Assembly: GCF_001428075.1 (NCBI RefSeq)
Contig: NZ_LMSI01000024.1
Coordinates: 180,684-244,683 of the forward strand
Reading direction: 5' to 3'
Length of the DNA: 64,000 nt
Source of the DNA: Arthrobacter sp. Soil764
GTDB taxonomy: Bacteria > Actinomycetota > Actinomycetes > Actinomycetales > Micrococcaceae
The translations under genes and the position numbers were made by a program. The notes under the pieces were generated by a model. It searched no databases, was not told the DNA's origin, and saw only the letters and a program-made list of their open reading frames with translations. Shown piece after piece: positions 23,115 to 31,348 of the stretch; the stretch's first letter is position 1; each line of letters opens with the position of its first letter.

Positions 23115-23852
23115 CTAAGAGGCTTGGACCGACGGATCGTCCTGTTTGCGGCGTTCCAGGGCCGCTCTGCGGGCTCCTTCGATATGGATGCGTGCGGCGC
23201 GGCGGGCCGCCACCGGGTCGCCAGCCAAGATGGCGTCAAGAATCCGTTTGTGGTCACGCCGGGACTTCTCAAGTCGGCCGGGGACACGCAGCGTGGTTTC
23301 CATCCCCTCGATGAGTATCTCCTGAAGCACCCCTTGAGTGCTCACCAGGAACCGGTTGCCCGCGGCCTCGACGATGCGCAGATGGAAGGCAGCGTCAAGT
23401 TCTTCGAGACGCTTCCAGTCCGCGCTCTCCTGAAGGCTTGCTTCGGTTATTGCTTCATATGCTTTGACGACCGCATCAAGTTTGTCGGCGTCGCCGTTCT
23501 GGGCAGCCCATGCCGCAGCGGGCAGTTCCAGAACTTCACGCATGTCGTACAGTTCCTCTAAGTCCAGATCATCCGCTTGAAGTGCCGAACGCAGGTTGGC
23601 AGTGACAGCGGGATCAGCGACGAAGACTCCGCTACCGTGCCTAATGTTGACCCGTCCCTGCGCCTTTAGGGCTCGAAGCGCCTCTCTCAGGGCCGGGCGC
23701 CCAACTCCGAGCATGGAGGCAAGTTCGCGCTCCGGGGGTAGCCGGTCGCCGGGACGCAGTTCATCGCTTCGAATGACCTCCAGTATGCGTTGGGCGATCA
23801 GGTCCGAAACGTTGCCTTGGCGGATAGGCCCCCAGGTCGGATTCATTGCCAT
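23115..23852 (-). CDS. FadR-subfamily GntR transcriptional regulator of the sulfolactate module
   Basis: The 245-residue protein starts MAMNPTWGPIRQGNVSDLIAQRI and has a GntR winged helix (about residues 12-75, LRPGDRLPPERELASMLGVGRPALREALRALKAQGRV), followed by an FCD/FadR-type C-terminal domain containing DAAFHLRIVEAAGN and HKRILDAILAGDPVAARRAARIHIEGA. I chose the ATG at 23852 with GAAAGAAG upstream, rather than the longer open frame that would run through the divergent promoter. It is divergent from suyA, and two palindromes with a FadR-like core lie between them. It is the probable repressor of module 2, with sulfolactate or a related acid as the likely inducer. Confidence 0.87.
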   Translation of the reverse strand: MAMNPTWGPIRQGNVSDLIAQRILEVIRSDELRPGDRLPPERELASMLGVGRPALREALRALKAQGRVNIRHGSGVFVADPAVTANLRSALQADDLDLEELYDMREVLELPAAAWAAQNGDADKLDAVVKAYEAITEASLQESADWKRLEELDAAFHLRIVEAAGNRFLVSTQGVLQEILIEGMETTLRVPGRLEKSRRDHKRILDAILAGDPVAARRAARIHIEGARRAALERRKQDDPSVQAS

Positions 23853-23873
23853 GACATCTTCTTTCGTTAAGAG

Positions 23874-23884
23874 TGGTAAGACCA
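23874..23884. promoter_or_regulatory. FadR-type operator site 1
   Basis: TGGTAAGACCA is a perfect palindrome apart from its AAG centre, 21 bases upstream of the GntR start. FadR-subfamily sites have the form TGGTNNNACCA. The 9-mer GGTAAGACC is shared with site 2. Confidence 0.7.
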
Positions 23885-23960
23885 GATTACCTCTATGTTT
23901 CAAATTCCTTATGCAATTGGGCTTGTGCCGCACAACACACTGTGGCAGACTCGACGGCGG

Positions 23961-23975
23961 AGAGGTAAGACCTCT
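23961..23975. promoter_or_regulatory. FadR-type operator site 2
   Basis: AGAGGTAAGACCTCT has 6-bp perfect arms around AAG and ends 21 bases before the suyA start. It shares GGTAAGACC with site 1, 88 bases away. Confidence 0.7.
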
Positions 23976-23996
23976 TGCCAAAAAGGAGAGGAAAAA

Positions 23997-24305
23997 ATGA
24001 CAAGCACATCGTCGGGCCCGGATTTCCTGGCTCATTATGATGGCGACGTCGTCGCCGTTGCTGTGCGGGACTTGGTCCCGGGCACAGTTGAGGGTGGCTA
24101 CCTGCGCGGCCCCGAATCCATCACGCTGGAGCTGCTCCACGAAGTCCCCTTGGGGCACAAGCTTGCCCTGACTGATCTCGAAGCTGGGCAGGACGTGGTT
24201 GAGTACGGACTCCGAATTGGAGTGACGACCGAAAAAATCACGAAGGGTTCATACGTACACATTCACAACTTGAGGAGCGCACGGTGGCAGAACAGCGTGG
24301 CCTGA
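23997..24305 (+). CDS. suyA: (2R)-sulfolactate sulfo-lyase small subunit (SuyA-like, SAF domain)
   Basis: SuyAB splits (R)-sulfolactate into pyruvate and sulfite. The 102-residue small subunit has the UxaA/SAF-domain pattern (HYDGDVVAVAVRDLVPGTVEGG, then EVPLGHKLALTDLEAGQDVVEYG and KITKGSYVHIHNLRSARW). UxaA family altronate dehydratase is the relative. The ATG at 23997 is preceded by AGGAGAGG at good spacing, so the longer open frame upstream is rejected. It overlaps suyB by 22 bases. It is the first gene of a long operon under a divergent GntR regulator. Confidence 0.88.
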   Translation: MTSTSSGPDFLAHYDGDVVAVAVRDLVPGTVEGGYLRGPESITLELLHEVPLGHKLALTDLEAGQDVVEYGLRIGVTTEKITKGSYVHIHNLRSARWQNSVA

Positions 24306-25447
24306 CCGGATACCGTCGGGAAGACGGTTCAGTCGGAATCAGAAACTACACGGTCATCCTTCCGGTTGACGACATTTCCAACGCCGCAGCGGAAGCCGTT
24401 GCCAAAGTGATCCCCGGTACGTTGGCGCTACCGCATGCATACGGCCGTCTGCAGTTCGGACCGGATTTGGACCTGACGTTGCGCACCCTGATCGGGACGG
24501 GTTCCAACGCAAATGTCGCGTCCGTTGTCGTGATCGGAATTGAACCGACGTGGACTGATCTCGTCGTCCAAGGTATCGCTAAGACCGGGAAAAAGGTCCA
24601 GGGGTTCTCCATCGAACGTAACGGTGATCTTAAGACCATCGAAAAGGCCGCGCGGGCTGCTGCGTCATTCCTCCAGGACGACTCCGAGATGGTCCGCGAA
24701 CCCGTAGAGCGCAGGGAGATCGTCCTTTCGATCAAGTGTGGCGAATCCGACACCACGAGCGGTCTGGGCTCATGCCCCACTACCTCGGAGGCAGTTGACC
24801 GCTGGGTGGACGCGGGGGGCACGGTGCTCTTCGGGGAAACGACGGAACTCACCGGAGGAGAGCACCTCATCGCCGAGCGTTGCGTCAACGAGGAGGTACG
24901 CGCCAAATTCCAGAAGATCTATGACAACTACATCGAGATAGTGGAACGGACTGGTGCCAACCTGCTCGGTTCCCAGCCCACTCAGGGCAACATCCGGGGC
25001 GGATTGTCGACGATTGAGGAGAAGGCGATGGGTAATATCGCCAAGACCGGCACCAGGCCCATTGTCGGGGCCCTGGAATCCGCGGAGATGCCGGATTCCG
25101 GTCCTGGACTGTACTTCATGGATACCTCCTCGGCCGCAGCCGAATGCATCACGTTGATGGCGGCGGCCGGCGCGGTCGTGCACCTGTTCCCCACGGGGCA
25201 GGGCAATGTCATTGGCAATCCGATCGAGCCGGTCATCAAGCTGACAGCGAACCCCGTGACGGCGGAGACGATGAGCGAGCACGTGGACTTGGATTGTTCC
25301 GGTCTGCTTCGCCGCGACTATGACCTCGCCACCGCCGGAGACAAGCTCATGGATGTCATTGACAAGACCATTAACGGCCGCCTGGCCAGTGCCGAGGTCC
25401 TGGGCCACCGCGAATTCGTGATGACCAAGCTGTACCCGAGCGCCTAG
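24284..25447 (+). CDS. suyB: (2R)-sulfolactate sulfo-lyase large subunit (SuyB-like)
   Basis: The 387-residue catalytic subunit is of the UxaA/altronate dehydratase C-terminal family. It opens LTGYRREDGSVGIRNYTVILPVDDISNAA and contains TLALPHAYGRLQFG, LIGTGSNANVASVVVIGIEP, SIKCGESDTTSGLGSCPTTSEAVD, ETTELTGGEHLI and GLSTIEEKAMGNIAKTG. This follows what I remember of SuyB rather than sugar-acid dehydratases. The GTG start overlaps suyA. A strong hairpin follows directly, before the aldehyde dehydrogenase gene. Confidence 0.88.
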   Translation: MAEQRGLTGYRREDGSVGIRNYTVILPVDDISNAAAEAVAKVIPGTLALPHAYGRLQFGPDLDLTLRTLIGTGSNANVASVVVIGIEPTWTDLVVQGIAKTGKKVQGFSIERNGDLKTIEKAARAAASFLQDDSEMVREPVERREIVLSIKCGESDTTSGLGSCPTTSEAVDRWVDAGGTVLFGETTELTGGEHLIAERCVNEEVRAKFQKIYDNYIEIVERTGANLLGSQPTQGNIRGGLSTIEEKAMGNIAKTGTRPIVGALESAEMPDSGPGLYFMDTSSAAAECITLMAAAGAVVHLFPTGQGNVIGNPIEPVIKLTANPVTAETMSEHVDLDCSGLLRRDYDLATAGDKLMDVIDKTINGRLASAEVLGHREFVMTKLYPSA

Positions 25448-25452
25448 CTCGC

Positions 25453-25488
25453 TTCTGTCGGGGAGGTCCAGGGCCCTCCCCGACAGAA
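25453..25488 (+). terminator. Hairpin between suyB and the aldehyde dehydrogenase gene
   Basis: TTCTGTCGGGGAGG pairs perfectly with CCTCCCCGACAGAA (14 bp) around an 8-base loop. It begins six bases after the suyB stop. It can end or attenuate transcription, giving suyAB higher expression than the downstream genes. Confidence 0.75.
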
Positions 25489-25529
25489 ACCTGAAGCCCG
25501 TACTTCAGAATCAAGGGAGATTCTTAGAC

Positions 25530-26954
25530 ATGTTGAACGAACCCACCATCCTTATCAATGGTGAATGGCAAGACGGTGACTCGCACAAGGAAGTTCACAA
25601 CCCGGTGGATGGTTCAGTCGTGGGCAAGGTGGCGTATGGCGGTGCCGACCTCGCGGTGGCGGCCGCCGACGCTGCGGCCACTGCGTTTCCCGCTTGGGCA
25701 GACACTCCGGCCAGGAAGCGGGCTGACCTTCTTCTTTCCGCAGCCTCCCTCATCGCAGAGCGGTCAGCAGAAATTGGGACCTTGCTTGCGCGAGAGGCCG
25801 GCAAACGCAAACCAGAGGCGATCGGCGAAATTGCTTTCTCCGCAGAATATTTTCGATGGTTCGCAGAAGAAATTCGGCGTCCCGCCGGTTCCGTTCATCC
25901 TCATGAAGCATCAAATCGCCGCCACCTGACGATTCGCCGCCCGGCTGGGGTAGTGGCCAGCCTGACACCATGGAACTTCCCCTGTTCCATTCAGGCGCGC
26001 AAGCTTGCACCCGCCCTGGCAGCAGGAACAACTGTTGTTGCCCGCGTTTCAGAGCAGGCTCCCTTGGCTGTCACCGAGATGATCCGGTGTCTAACCGACG
26101 CCGGGCTCCCCGCCGGAACCATCAACCTGGTTCACGGCCCCGCGCACGAAGTGACCAACGCACTACTGGGCCACCCGGCACTGCGCGTCGTCTCATTCAC
26201 AGGATCCACAAATGTAGGGCAAGACATCATGACCCAAGCAAGCAAGCGGGTCGTTCGACCACTTCTCGAGTTGGGCGGAAATGCAGCATTTATCGTGTTC
26301 GAGGACGCCGACATCGATGCAGCAGTTGAAGGGGCGCTGCTTGCCAAGTTCCGGAACACCGGACAGTCCTGCATCGGCGCCAACCGCTTCTTCGTGCACA
26401 GTTCGGTTTTCAAAACCTTTACCGAACGCTTTGCCGCAGCAGTCAACGACTTCACCATAGGCGATGGACTGGCAATCAACACCCCCACTCTTGCCGCGTG
26501 CATTGACGACAGGCGAGTTCAGTCGGTGAACAAGATGATCGATGAGGCCCTTGGCGCAGGGGCCAAGAAGATCACCCGGGATTTCGAACTCCCCGGCGGC
26601 GCCTTCTGCGCGCCGACATTGCTTGTGGACGTCCCGGATAACGTTGCTCTGGCAACAGACGAAGTGTTCGGTCCCGCCGCTGGCATCTTCTCCTTTGATG
26701 ATGAGGATGAAGCCCTGGCTAGGGCAAACGCGACTGAGCTGGGTCTTGCTGGTTACTTTTACACCCGTGACCAGTCCCGCATCTGGCGCGTCGCAGAACA
26801 ACTGGACGTTGGAATTACCGGGATCAACAACGCCCTTCCTTCGGTGTCCTTTGCACCCATGGGTGGAACAAAACAGTCAGGCCTCGGCCGCGAAGGCGGC
26901 GCAGCAGGACTTGAAGAGTTCGAAGAAACCCGCTACCTCTCCATCGGCATCTAA
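25530..26954 (+). CDS. NAD(P)-dependent aldehyde dehydrogenase, GabD-like, possible sulfolactaldehyde dehydrogenase
   Basis: The 474-residue protein has the complete aldehyde dehydrogenase fold: the catalytic cysteine in FRNTGQSCIGANRFF, the general base Glu in LLELGGNAAFIVF, the Rossmann-side VVSFTGSTNVGQ, and the PF..W motif TPWNFPCSIQARKLAPALAAG. It resembles succinate-semialdehyde dehydrogenases (GabD). Known sulfolactaldehyde dehydrogenases of sulfoquinovose degradation belong to this group, and between suyB and a YihU-like reductase that substrate is likely. GGGAGA precedes the ATG. The flanking genes are in the same orientation with short gaps. Confidence 0.85.
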   Translation: MLNEPTILINGEWQDGDSHKEVHNPVDGSVVGKVAYGGADLAVAAADAAATAFPAWADTPARKRADLLLSAASLIAERSAEIGTLLAREAGKRKPEAIGEIAFSAEYFRWFAEEIRRPAGSVHPHEASNRRHLTIRRPAGVVASLTPWNFPCSIQARKLAPALAAGTTVVARVSEQAPLAVTEMIRCLTDAGLPAGTINLVHGPAHEVTNALLGHPALRVVSFTGSTNVGQDIMTQASKRVVRPLLELGGNAAFIVFEDADIDAAVEGALLAKFRNTGQSCIGANRFFVHSSVFKTFTERFAAAVNDFTIGDGLAINTPTLAACIDDRRVQSVNKMIDEALGAGAKKITRDFELPGGAFCAPTLLVDVPDNVALATDEVFGPAAGIFSFDDEDEALARANATELGLAGYFYTRDQSRIWRVAEQLDVGITGINNALPSVSFAPMGGTKQSGLGREGGAAGLEEFEETRYLSIGI

Positions 26955-26983
26955 ACCATTCAAAGACGATTGGAAATAGTTTC

Positions 26984-28447
26984 GTGGCTACTGAAACACT
27001 AATTATCAGAAGCGCCCGCGACGTAGTGAACGCGGTGAACTCTGGCGCTGTCAAAGGCGGCAAAGAGAAAGCGATTGTCTTCATCGCACTCGGCGGCATC
27101 TTCATCGACGCATACGACTTTACGTCCGTTGCATTTGGTCTCAAAGACATCGCCAAGGAATTCCAGCTCGATGCTTGGACCGAAGGAATCGTGGCGGCTT
27201 CCATCATGATCGGGGCCTTGATAGGCGCTATCTTCGGCGGATACCTGGTGGACAAAATCGGGCGCTACAAGATGTTCATGGCGGACATGGCCCTCTTTGT
27301 AGGCACTGCTATCGCCTGCGCCTTCGCCTGGAACGCCGAATCGCTGACAGTCTTCCGGTTCGCCATGGGCCTCGGTATCGGTCTTGACTTCCCGGTCGCG
27401 CTGGCATTTATCGCCGAATACACCGCCCGAAAGGGCAAGGGCGGCAACGTCACGCTCTGGCAGCCCATGTGGTACGCAGCCACCGCATCCAGCTTTGCCA
27501 TTCTCCTACCGCTGTACTTCCTGATCCCGCAAAGCGCACACGGCGAACTCTGGCGCTGGGCCGTAGGCTTTGGCGCCGTCCCCGCCCTCGTTGTCTTGCT
27601 GGTCCGAAAAAAGTATATGGAGGAATCGGCATCATGGCTGGCCAACCAAGGCGACCTTGAAGGCGCTGTGCGGGTCCTTAAAAAGTCTTACAACGCCAAC
27701 GTGCTCCTGGCCCCGGCGGCAGAACTCCAAATAGAGGACACCCGCCACCGGTCTGCGCTGGCCGGCTTCTCGAAACTGTTCAGCCGGAAGTACCGCCTCA
27801 GGACGATTCAGGCAGGAATCGTCGGAGCTTGCCAGTCCATGCAGTACTACGCGGTCGGTTTCTACCTTCCATTCATCATCGTCACCTTCATGTCCCTGGA
27901 CCGGCTGAGTTCAATCACCGTGCCCTTGATCTTCAACATGATCTTCGGTGTGTCGGGCGGTTTTGCCGGGGTATTCCTGATCAGGAAACTTGGCTCGAGA
28001 ATGCTCGCCCTCTCAGGGTTCGCGGTATGCCTCGTCGCGCTCGTCATCCTCGGGCTGGTGGGGAAACCGACCGGAACTGAACTTGCCATCCTGATGGGCG
28101 CACTGCTTGGACTCTTTGTGTTCTTCCACAGCTACGGTCCCGGCGCCCAAGGGATGACCATGGCGACGCTCAGCTATCCGACCACGCTTCGGGGCACAGG
28201 GGCCGGCTTCGGCCAGGCTGTACTCCGCATTGGATCGACCATTTCGCTTCTCTTCTTCCCGACACTTTCCAAGATGTTCGGACCGCAGGTTTTCCTGATC
28301 GTCGCTTTGGCACCGGCAATTGGTCTTCTTACCCTCCTGCTTATCAGGTGGGACCCCACAAAGAACGACGTTGATGCCGAAGACTTCGAGGCGGTCCCTG
28401 CCCCTGTCAGCACCCATTCATCCAAGAAGGAACGGATTCAGCCATGA
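26984..28447 (+). CDS. Major facilitator superfamily transporter
   Basis: The 487-residue protein has 12 predicted membrane segments. The MFS signature between helices 2 and 3 is GGYLVDKIGRYKMF, preceded by an N-terminal cytoplasmic stretch, and FGLKDIAKEF lies before helix 2. A conserved acidic residue sits in helix 1 (GGIFIDAYDFTSVAFG), as in proton-coupled sugar or organic-acid carriers. Its four-base ATGA overlap with the next gene binds it to the sulfolactate operon, so uptake of a C3 sulfonate is the likely job. The GTG start lacks a strong ribosome site, suggesting modest expression. Confidence 0.85.
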   Translation: MATETLIIRSARDVVNAVNSGAVKGGKEKAIVFIALGGIFIDAYDFTSVAFGLKDIAKEFQLDAWTEGIVAASIMIGALIGAIFGGYLVDKIGRYKMFMADMALFVGTAIACAFAWNAESLTVFRFAMGLGIGLDFPVALAFIAEYTARKGKGGNVTLWQPMWYAATASSFAILLPLYFLIPQSAHGELWRWAVGFGAVPALVVLLVRKKYMEESASWLANQGDLEGAVRVLKKSYNANVLLAPAAELQIEDTRHRSALAGFSKLFSRKYRLRTIQAGIVGACQSMQYYAVGFYLPFIIVTFMSLDRLSSITVPLIFNMIFGVSGGFAGVFLIRKLGSRMLALSGFAVCLVALVILGLVGKPTGTELAILMGALLGLFVFFHSYGPGAQGMTMATLSYPTTLRGTGAGFGQAVLRIGSTISLLFFPTLSKMFGPQVFLIVALAPAIGLLTLLLIRWDPTKNDVDAEDFEAVPAPVSTHSSKKERIQP

Positions 28448-29319
28448 AAATCGCATGCATTGGAGTAGGCAACATGGGCGGCGCAGTCGCCCGCCGCCTG
28501 GCAACAAGCAAAGACTTCAACGTCACTGTTTTCGATCTGTCAGCAGATGCAATACAGAAATGTGTAGCAGTTGGGGCCGCGCCGGCTGATTCAGTAGCAA
28601 CAGCTGTAGATGGCGCAGAGGTTATCCTCACAAGCCTGCCGACCACCAAGCTCGTCATCGACACGGTGACATCCCTGCTGCCACTGATCACTGAAGAAGC
28701 CGTCATCGTCGACATCTCGACCATCGACCCCATGACTGCTGTGGAAGCGCTTGATCTTAGTTCGGCTGCGGACAGGCGATTCATTGCCTGCCCCCTGGGG
28801 AAGACCCCCGGGCACGCGGAGAACGGTGAAATCCCGCTGTTCGTAGGCGGAGACCAGGACGTCATTGCCACCTTGCAGCCCTTGTTTGATCGGATGGGAG
28901 AGAAGACCTACAACTTCGGCACGGTTGAGGCAGCCACAACCTTCAAACTCGTCTCGAATTTCATCGGGATGACGAACGTGGCAGTGTTGGCCGAAGGCCT
29001 CTCCATCGCTTTGAAAGCCGGCATCACCGCCGAAGCATTCACCGAAGCGCTTGCCGAGACCGGAGCCAAATCCTTCCAAAGCGACGTACGTCTTTCCTGG
29101 ATGATCAACGAAGACTGGGCGCCCCGATTCGGGATTAACCTGGCAGCCAAAGATGTGCGGCTGGCCGTCGAATCAGCGACCACCTGGGGAATCCCGGTTC
29201 CCGTTGGCAGCGCTGCACTGGCCCAGCTGCAGGAGGCCTCCGGGCTTGGTTACGGCAACGAAGATGTCGTCGCCCTGGTGAAGCTCGTCGCTGCTAACGA
29301 TGCGGCGGTAGCGAGTTGA
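28444..29319 (+). CDS. Beta-hydroxyacid dehydrogenase family, possible sulfolactaldehyde reductase (YihU-like)
   Basis: The 291-residue NAD(P)-dependent enzyme has the Rossmann loop IGVGNMGGAVARRL at residues 5-18 and the catalytic lysine in TFKLVSNFIGMTN. The substrate loop reads CPLGKTPGHAENGEIPLFVGG, which aligns with the PVGRTSxNAxTG loop I remember in the sulfolactaldehyde reductase YihU, with Lys in place of Arg. Ordinary 3-hydroxyisobutyrate dehydrogenases have PVSGG at this point. It would interconvert dihydroxypropanesulfonate and sulfolactaldehyde. It overlaps the MFS gene by ATGA and the next gene by TTGA. Confidence 0.83.
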   Translation: MKIACIGVGNMGGAVARRLATSKDFNVTVFDLSADAIQKCVAVGAAPADSVATAVDGAEVILTSLPTTKLVIDTVTSLLPLITEEAVIVDISTIDPMTAVEALDLSSAADRRFIACPLGKTPGHAENGEIPLFVGGDQDVIATLQPLFDRMGEKTYNFGTVEAATTFKLVSNFIGMTNVAVLAEGLSIALKAGITAEAFTEALAETGAKSFQSDVRLSWMINEDWAPRFGINLAAKDVRLAVESATTWGIPVPVGSAALAQLQEASGLGYGNEDVVALVKLVAANDAAVAS

Positions 29320-30290
29320 GCACTGTTGTAGTCACTGAAGACGTTACAGGTCCCGCCTATGACCAACTCGGCCGGGAATGGACCCTGCAACGGGATGTCA
29401 ACGCTTGGGATAACCCCGGTTCATGGCCGGCTCTGCTCCAAAATGCGGAAGCAGTCATCGTTCGCAATCGCACCCAGGTAAACGAACAGTTCTTCGCCGC
29501 GGCACCGAACTTGAAGGTCGTCGCCCGAGCCGGAGTAGGCCTGGATAACATCGACCTGGAAGCCGCCAACCGGGCGGGGGTAGTAATAGTAGCTCCGCTG
29601 GGAGCAAACGCGGTGAGCGTTGCTGAACACACCCTCACGCTGGCCCTCGCCCTTGCTAAGAACCTGGTGACTTCGGATACCGAAACCAAGGGCGGGAGCT
29701 GGAACAGGGTACCGACACAGGAACTCGGCGGAAAGACCTGGGGCCTGCTGTCCGCCGGCGCGACAGCACGGGCAACAGCTCGGGTGGCCAAAGCTTTTGG
29801 CATGACCGTCCTGGCATATGACCCCTACGTTGATCCGAACCACCCCGAATTGCAGGACCTCGGAATTCAACTCGCGTCTCTGGAGGAGGTGCTTGCGGCG
29901 TCGAACGTTCTAAGCGTTCACCTTCCGCACACTGATGCCACCCACCATCTGCTCAACAGCACCAGGCTAAGCTCGCTCCCTCCCGGCGCCCTCGTAATCA
30001 GCGTAGGTCGCGGCGAAGTAATTGATGAACAAGCCCTTCTGGGCCTGCTGGAGTCCGGGCATCTTGGCGGCGCGGGACTGGACGTGAGGGAACAGGAACC
30101 GCCCCGGCCGGGAGCTCTCGAGTCCCACAGCCGGGTTCTCTTAACTCCGCATGTTGCCGGGATCTCGGTCCAGGCCCAGGCCCGAATCGCCGACGTCCTG
30201 TGCCAGCAGGTCCGGCTGGTGCTTCGCGGTGATACAGCAACCTCAGCAGTGGGCGAACACGTCAAAGCGAAAAGGCCGGTCCGGCAGTGA
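29316..30290 (+). CDS. slcC: D-2-hydroxyacid dehydrogenase, probable (S)-sulfolactate dehydrogenase (SlcC-like)
   Basis: SlcC oxidises (S)-sulfolactate to 3-sulfopyruvate. The 324-residue protein has the family's Arg/Glu/His catalytic set: R in VISVGRGEVIDEQ, E in DVREQEPPRPG and H in LLTPHVAGIS, plus VARAGVGLDNIDLEAA. The nucleotide loop is unusual: GLLSAGATARATARVA where GxGxxG is expected, so the first and third glycines are Ser and Ala. The TTG start overlaps the upstream stop (TTGA), and the next gene overlaps by GTGA. Pairing with a ComC-like enzyme strongly supports a sulfolactate role over a phosphoglycerate dehydrogenase. Confidence 0.78.
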   Translation: MSTVVVTEDVTGPAYDQLGREWTLQRDVNAWDNPGSWPALLQNAEAVIVRNRTQVNEQFFAAAPNLKVVARAGVGLDNIDLEAANRAGVVIVAPLGANAVSVAEHTLTLALALAKNLVTSDTETKGGSWNRVPTQELGGKTWGLLSAGATARATARVAKAFGMTVLAYDPYVDPNHPELQDLGIQLASLEEVLAASNVLSVHLPHTDATHHLLNSTRLSSLPPGALVISVGRGEVIDEQALLGLLESGHLGGAGLDVREQEPPRPGALESHSRVLLTPHVAGISVQAQARIADVLCQQVRLVLRGDTATSAVGEHVKAKRPVRQ

Positions 30291-31315
30291 AGGTATCCTA
30301 TGGCGACGTTGTCCAACTTGCCACCCGCCTGCTTCAAGGAACGGGGCTTGGTGAAGCCGAGGCTGCATCGACGGCAAGAGTGCTGGCGTTGGCTGAAGCA
30401 TGGGACTTGGGCTCCCATGGGTTACTGAGACTTCCCGTGTATCTGGACAGGCTCCAGGCACACGGCTACAACGCCGACGCCGCATTGCGGCCTGTGACTG
30501 ACCTCGGAGCCCTCCTGGTGTTGGATGGAGAAGCCGGCATGGGCCATTGGCAGATGAGTTCTGCAGTCCAAATGGCCCTTCCCCGTGCCACGGAGTTTGG
30601 TCTTTGCGCGGTAGCTGTGGGAAATTCAAGTCATTGCGGCGCTTTAGGGGTTTACGCCGCTGACGCTGCAGAGGCAGGAATGGTGTCTCTGGTTTTCTCC
30701 TCAGGGCCCCCGGTTTTGCCAGCCTGGGGGGGCACAAAGGCCTTGCTTTCCACGTCGCCCATAGCTGCGGGTTTCCCCTTGTCACCACGTCCGGCCGTGA
30801 TCGACTTGGCTCTTAGTACAGTGGCGCGGGGGAAAATAGCCGCTTACGCCGCCCGCGGAGAGGAGCTCCCGGAGGGGTGGGCCCTGGACTCGGATGGCCA
30901 ACCAACAACCGATGCGAAAGCTGCGCTGTCAGGGCTGCTTTCTCCCTTGGGTGGGGCGAAGGGATTCGCACTTGCTTACATGGTCGAATCCCTGACTGCC
31001 GCGATGGTAGGGCCTTCCCTGTCCAAGGACATGCCCGACTTCTTTGACAGGAACAGTCTTGGCCAGCACCAAGGCATCGCGCATCTCCTCCTGATGTTCG
31101 ACCCTACCCGCGCGGATGTCGGTGCCGACCCCGCGGGAGCCACCCGGCGAATCGCCGAGCTTTCCAAGGCCGCAAAGGACGGTGGCGGCCGCACCCCAGG
31201 AACCAGACGAATGGCCCCCAGCGAGGTCCAGCCCAATTTCGCGGTCGAGATGGATGAAAGCCTATGGACGAAGCTGCAAAACCGCCCGGAATTGAATGCG
31301 CTGTCCCTGAAATAG
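30287..31315 (+). CDS. comC: Ldh_2/malate dehydrogenase family, probable (R)-sulfolactate dehydrogenase (ComC-like)
   Basis: ComC reduces 3-sulfopyruvate to (R)-sulfolactate, the substrate of SuyAB. The 342-residue protein fits the Ldh_2 (YlbC/MdhII) family: SHGLLRLPVYLDRL, the catalytic histidine in VGNSSHCGALGVYA, the substrate-binding stretch TSPIAAGFPLSPRPAVIDLALSTVARG without its first residue, and PLGGAKGFALAYMVE. It begins at a GTG that overlaps the slcC-like stop by four bases. With the previous gene it forms an S-to-R conversion pair as described for Chromohalobacter. Malate or ureidoglycolate dehydrogenase activity cannot be excluded. Confidence 0.82.
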   Translation: MKVSYGDVVQLATRLLQGTGLGEAEAASTARVLALAEAWDLGSHGLLRLPVYLDRLQAHGYNADAALRPVTDLGALLVLDGEAGMGHWQMSSAVQMALPRATEFGLCAVAVGNSSHCGALGVYAADAAEAGMVSLVFSSGPPVLPAWGGTKALLSTSPIAAGFPLSPRPAVIDLALSTVARGKIAAYAARGEELPEGWALDSDGQPTTDAKAALSGLLSPLGGAKGFALAYMVESLTAAMVGPSLSKDMPDFFDRNSLGQHQGIAHLLLMFDPTRADVGADPAGATRRIAELSKAAKDGGGRTPGTRRMAPSEVQPNFAVEMDESLWTKLQNRPELNALSLK

Positions 31316-31348
31316 CGCCACGGCAACGAAGATTACAGAAGGAAAAGC

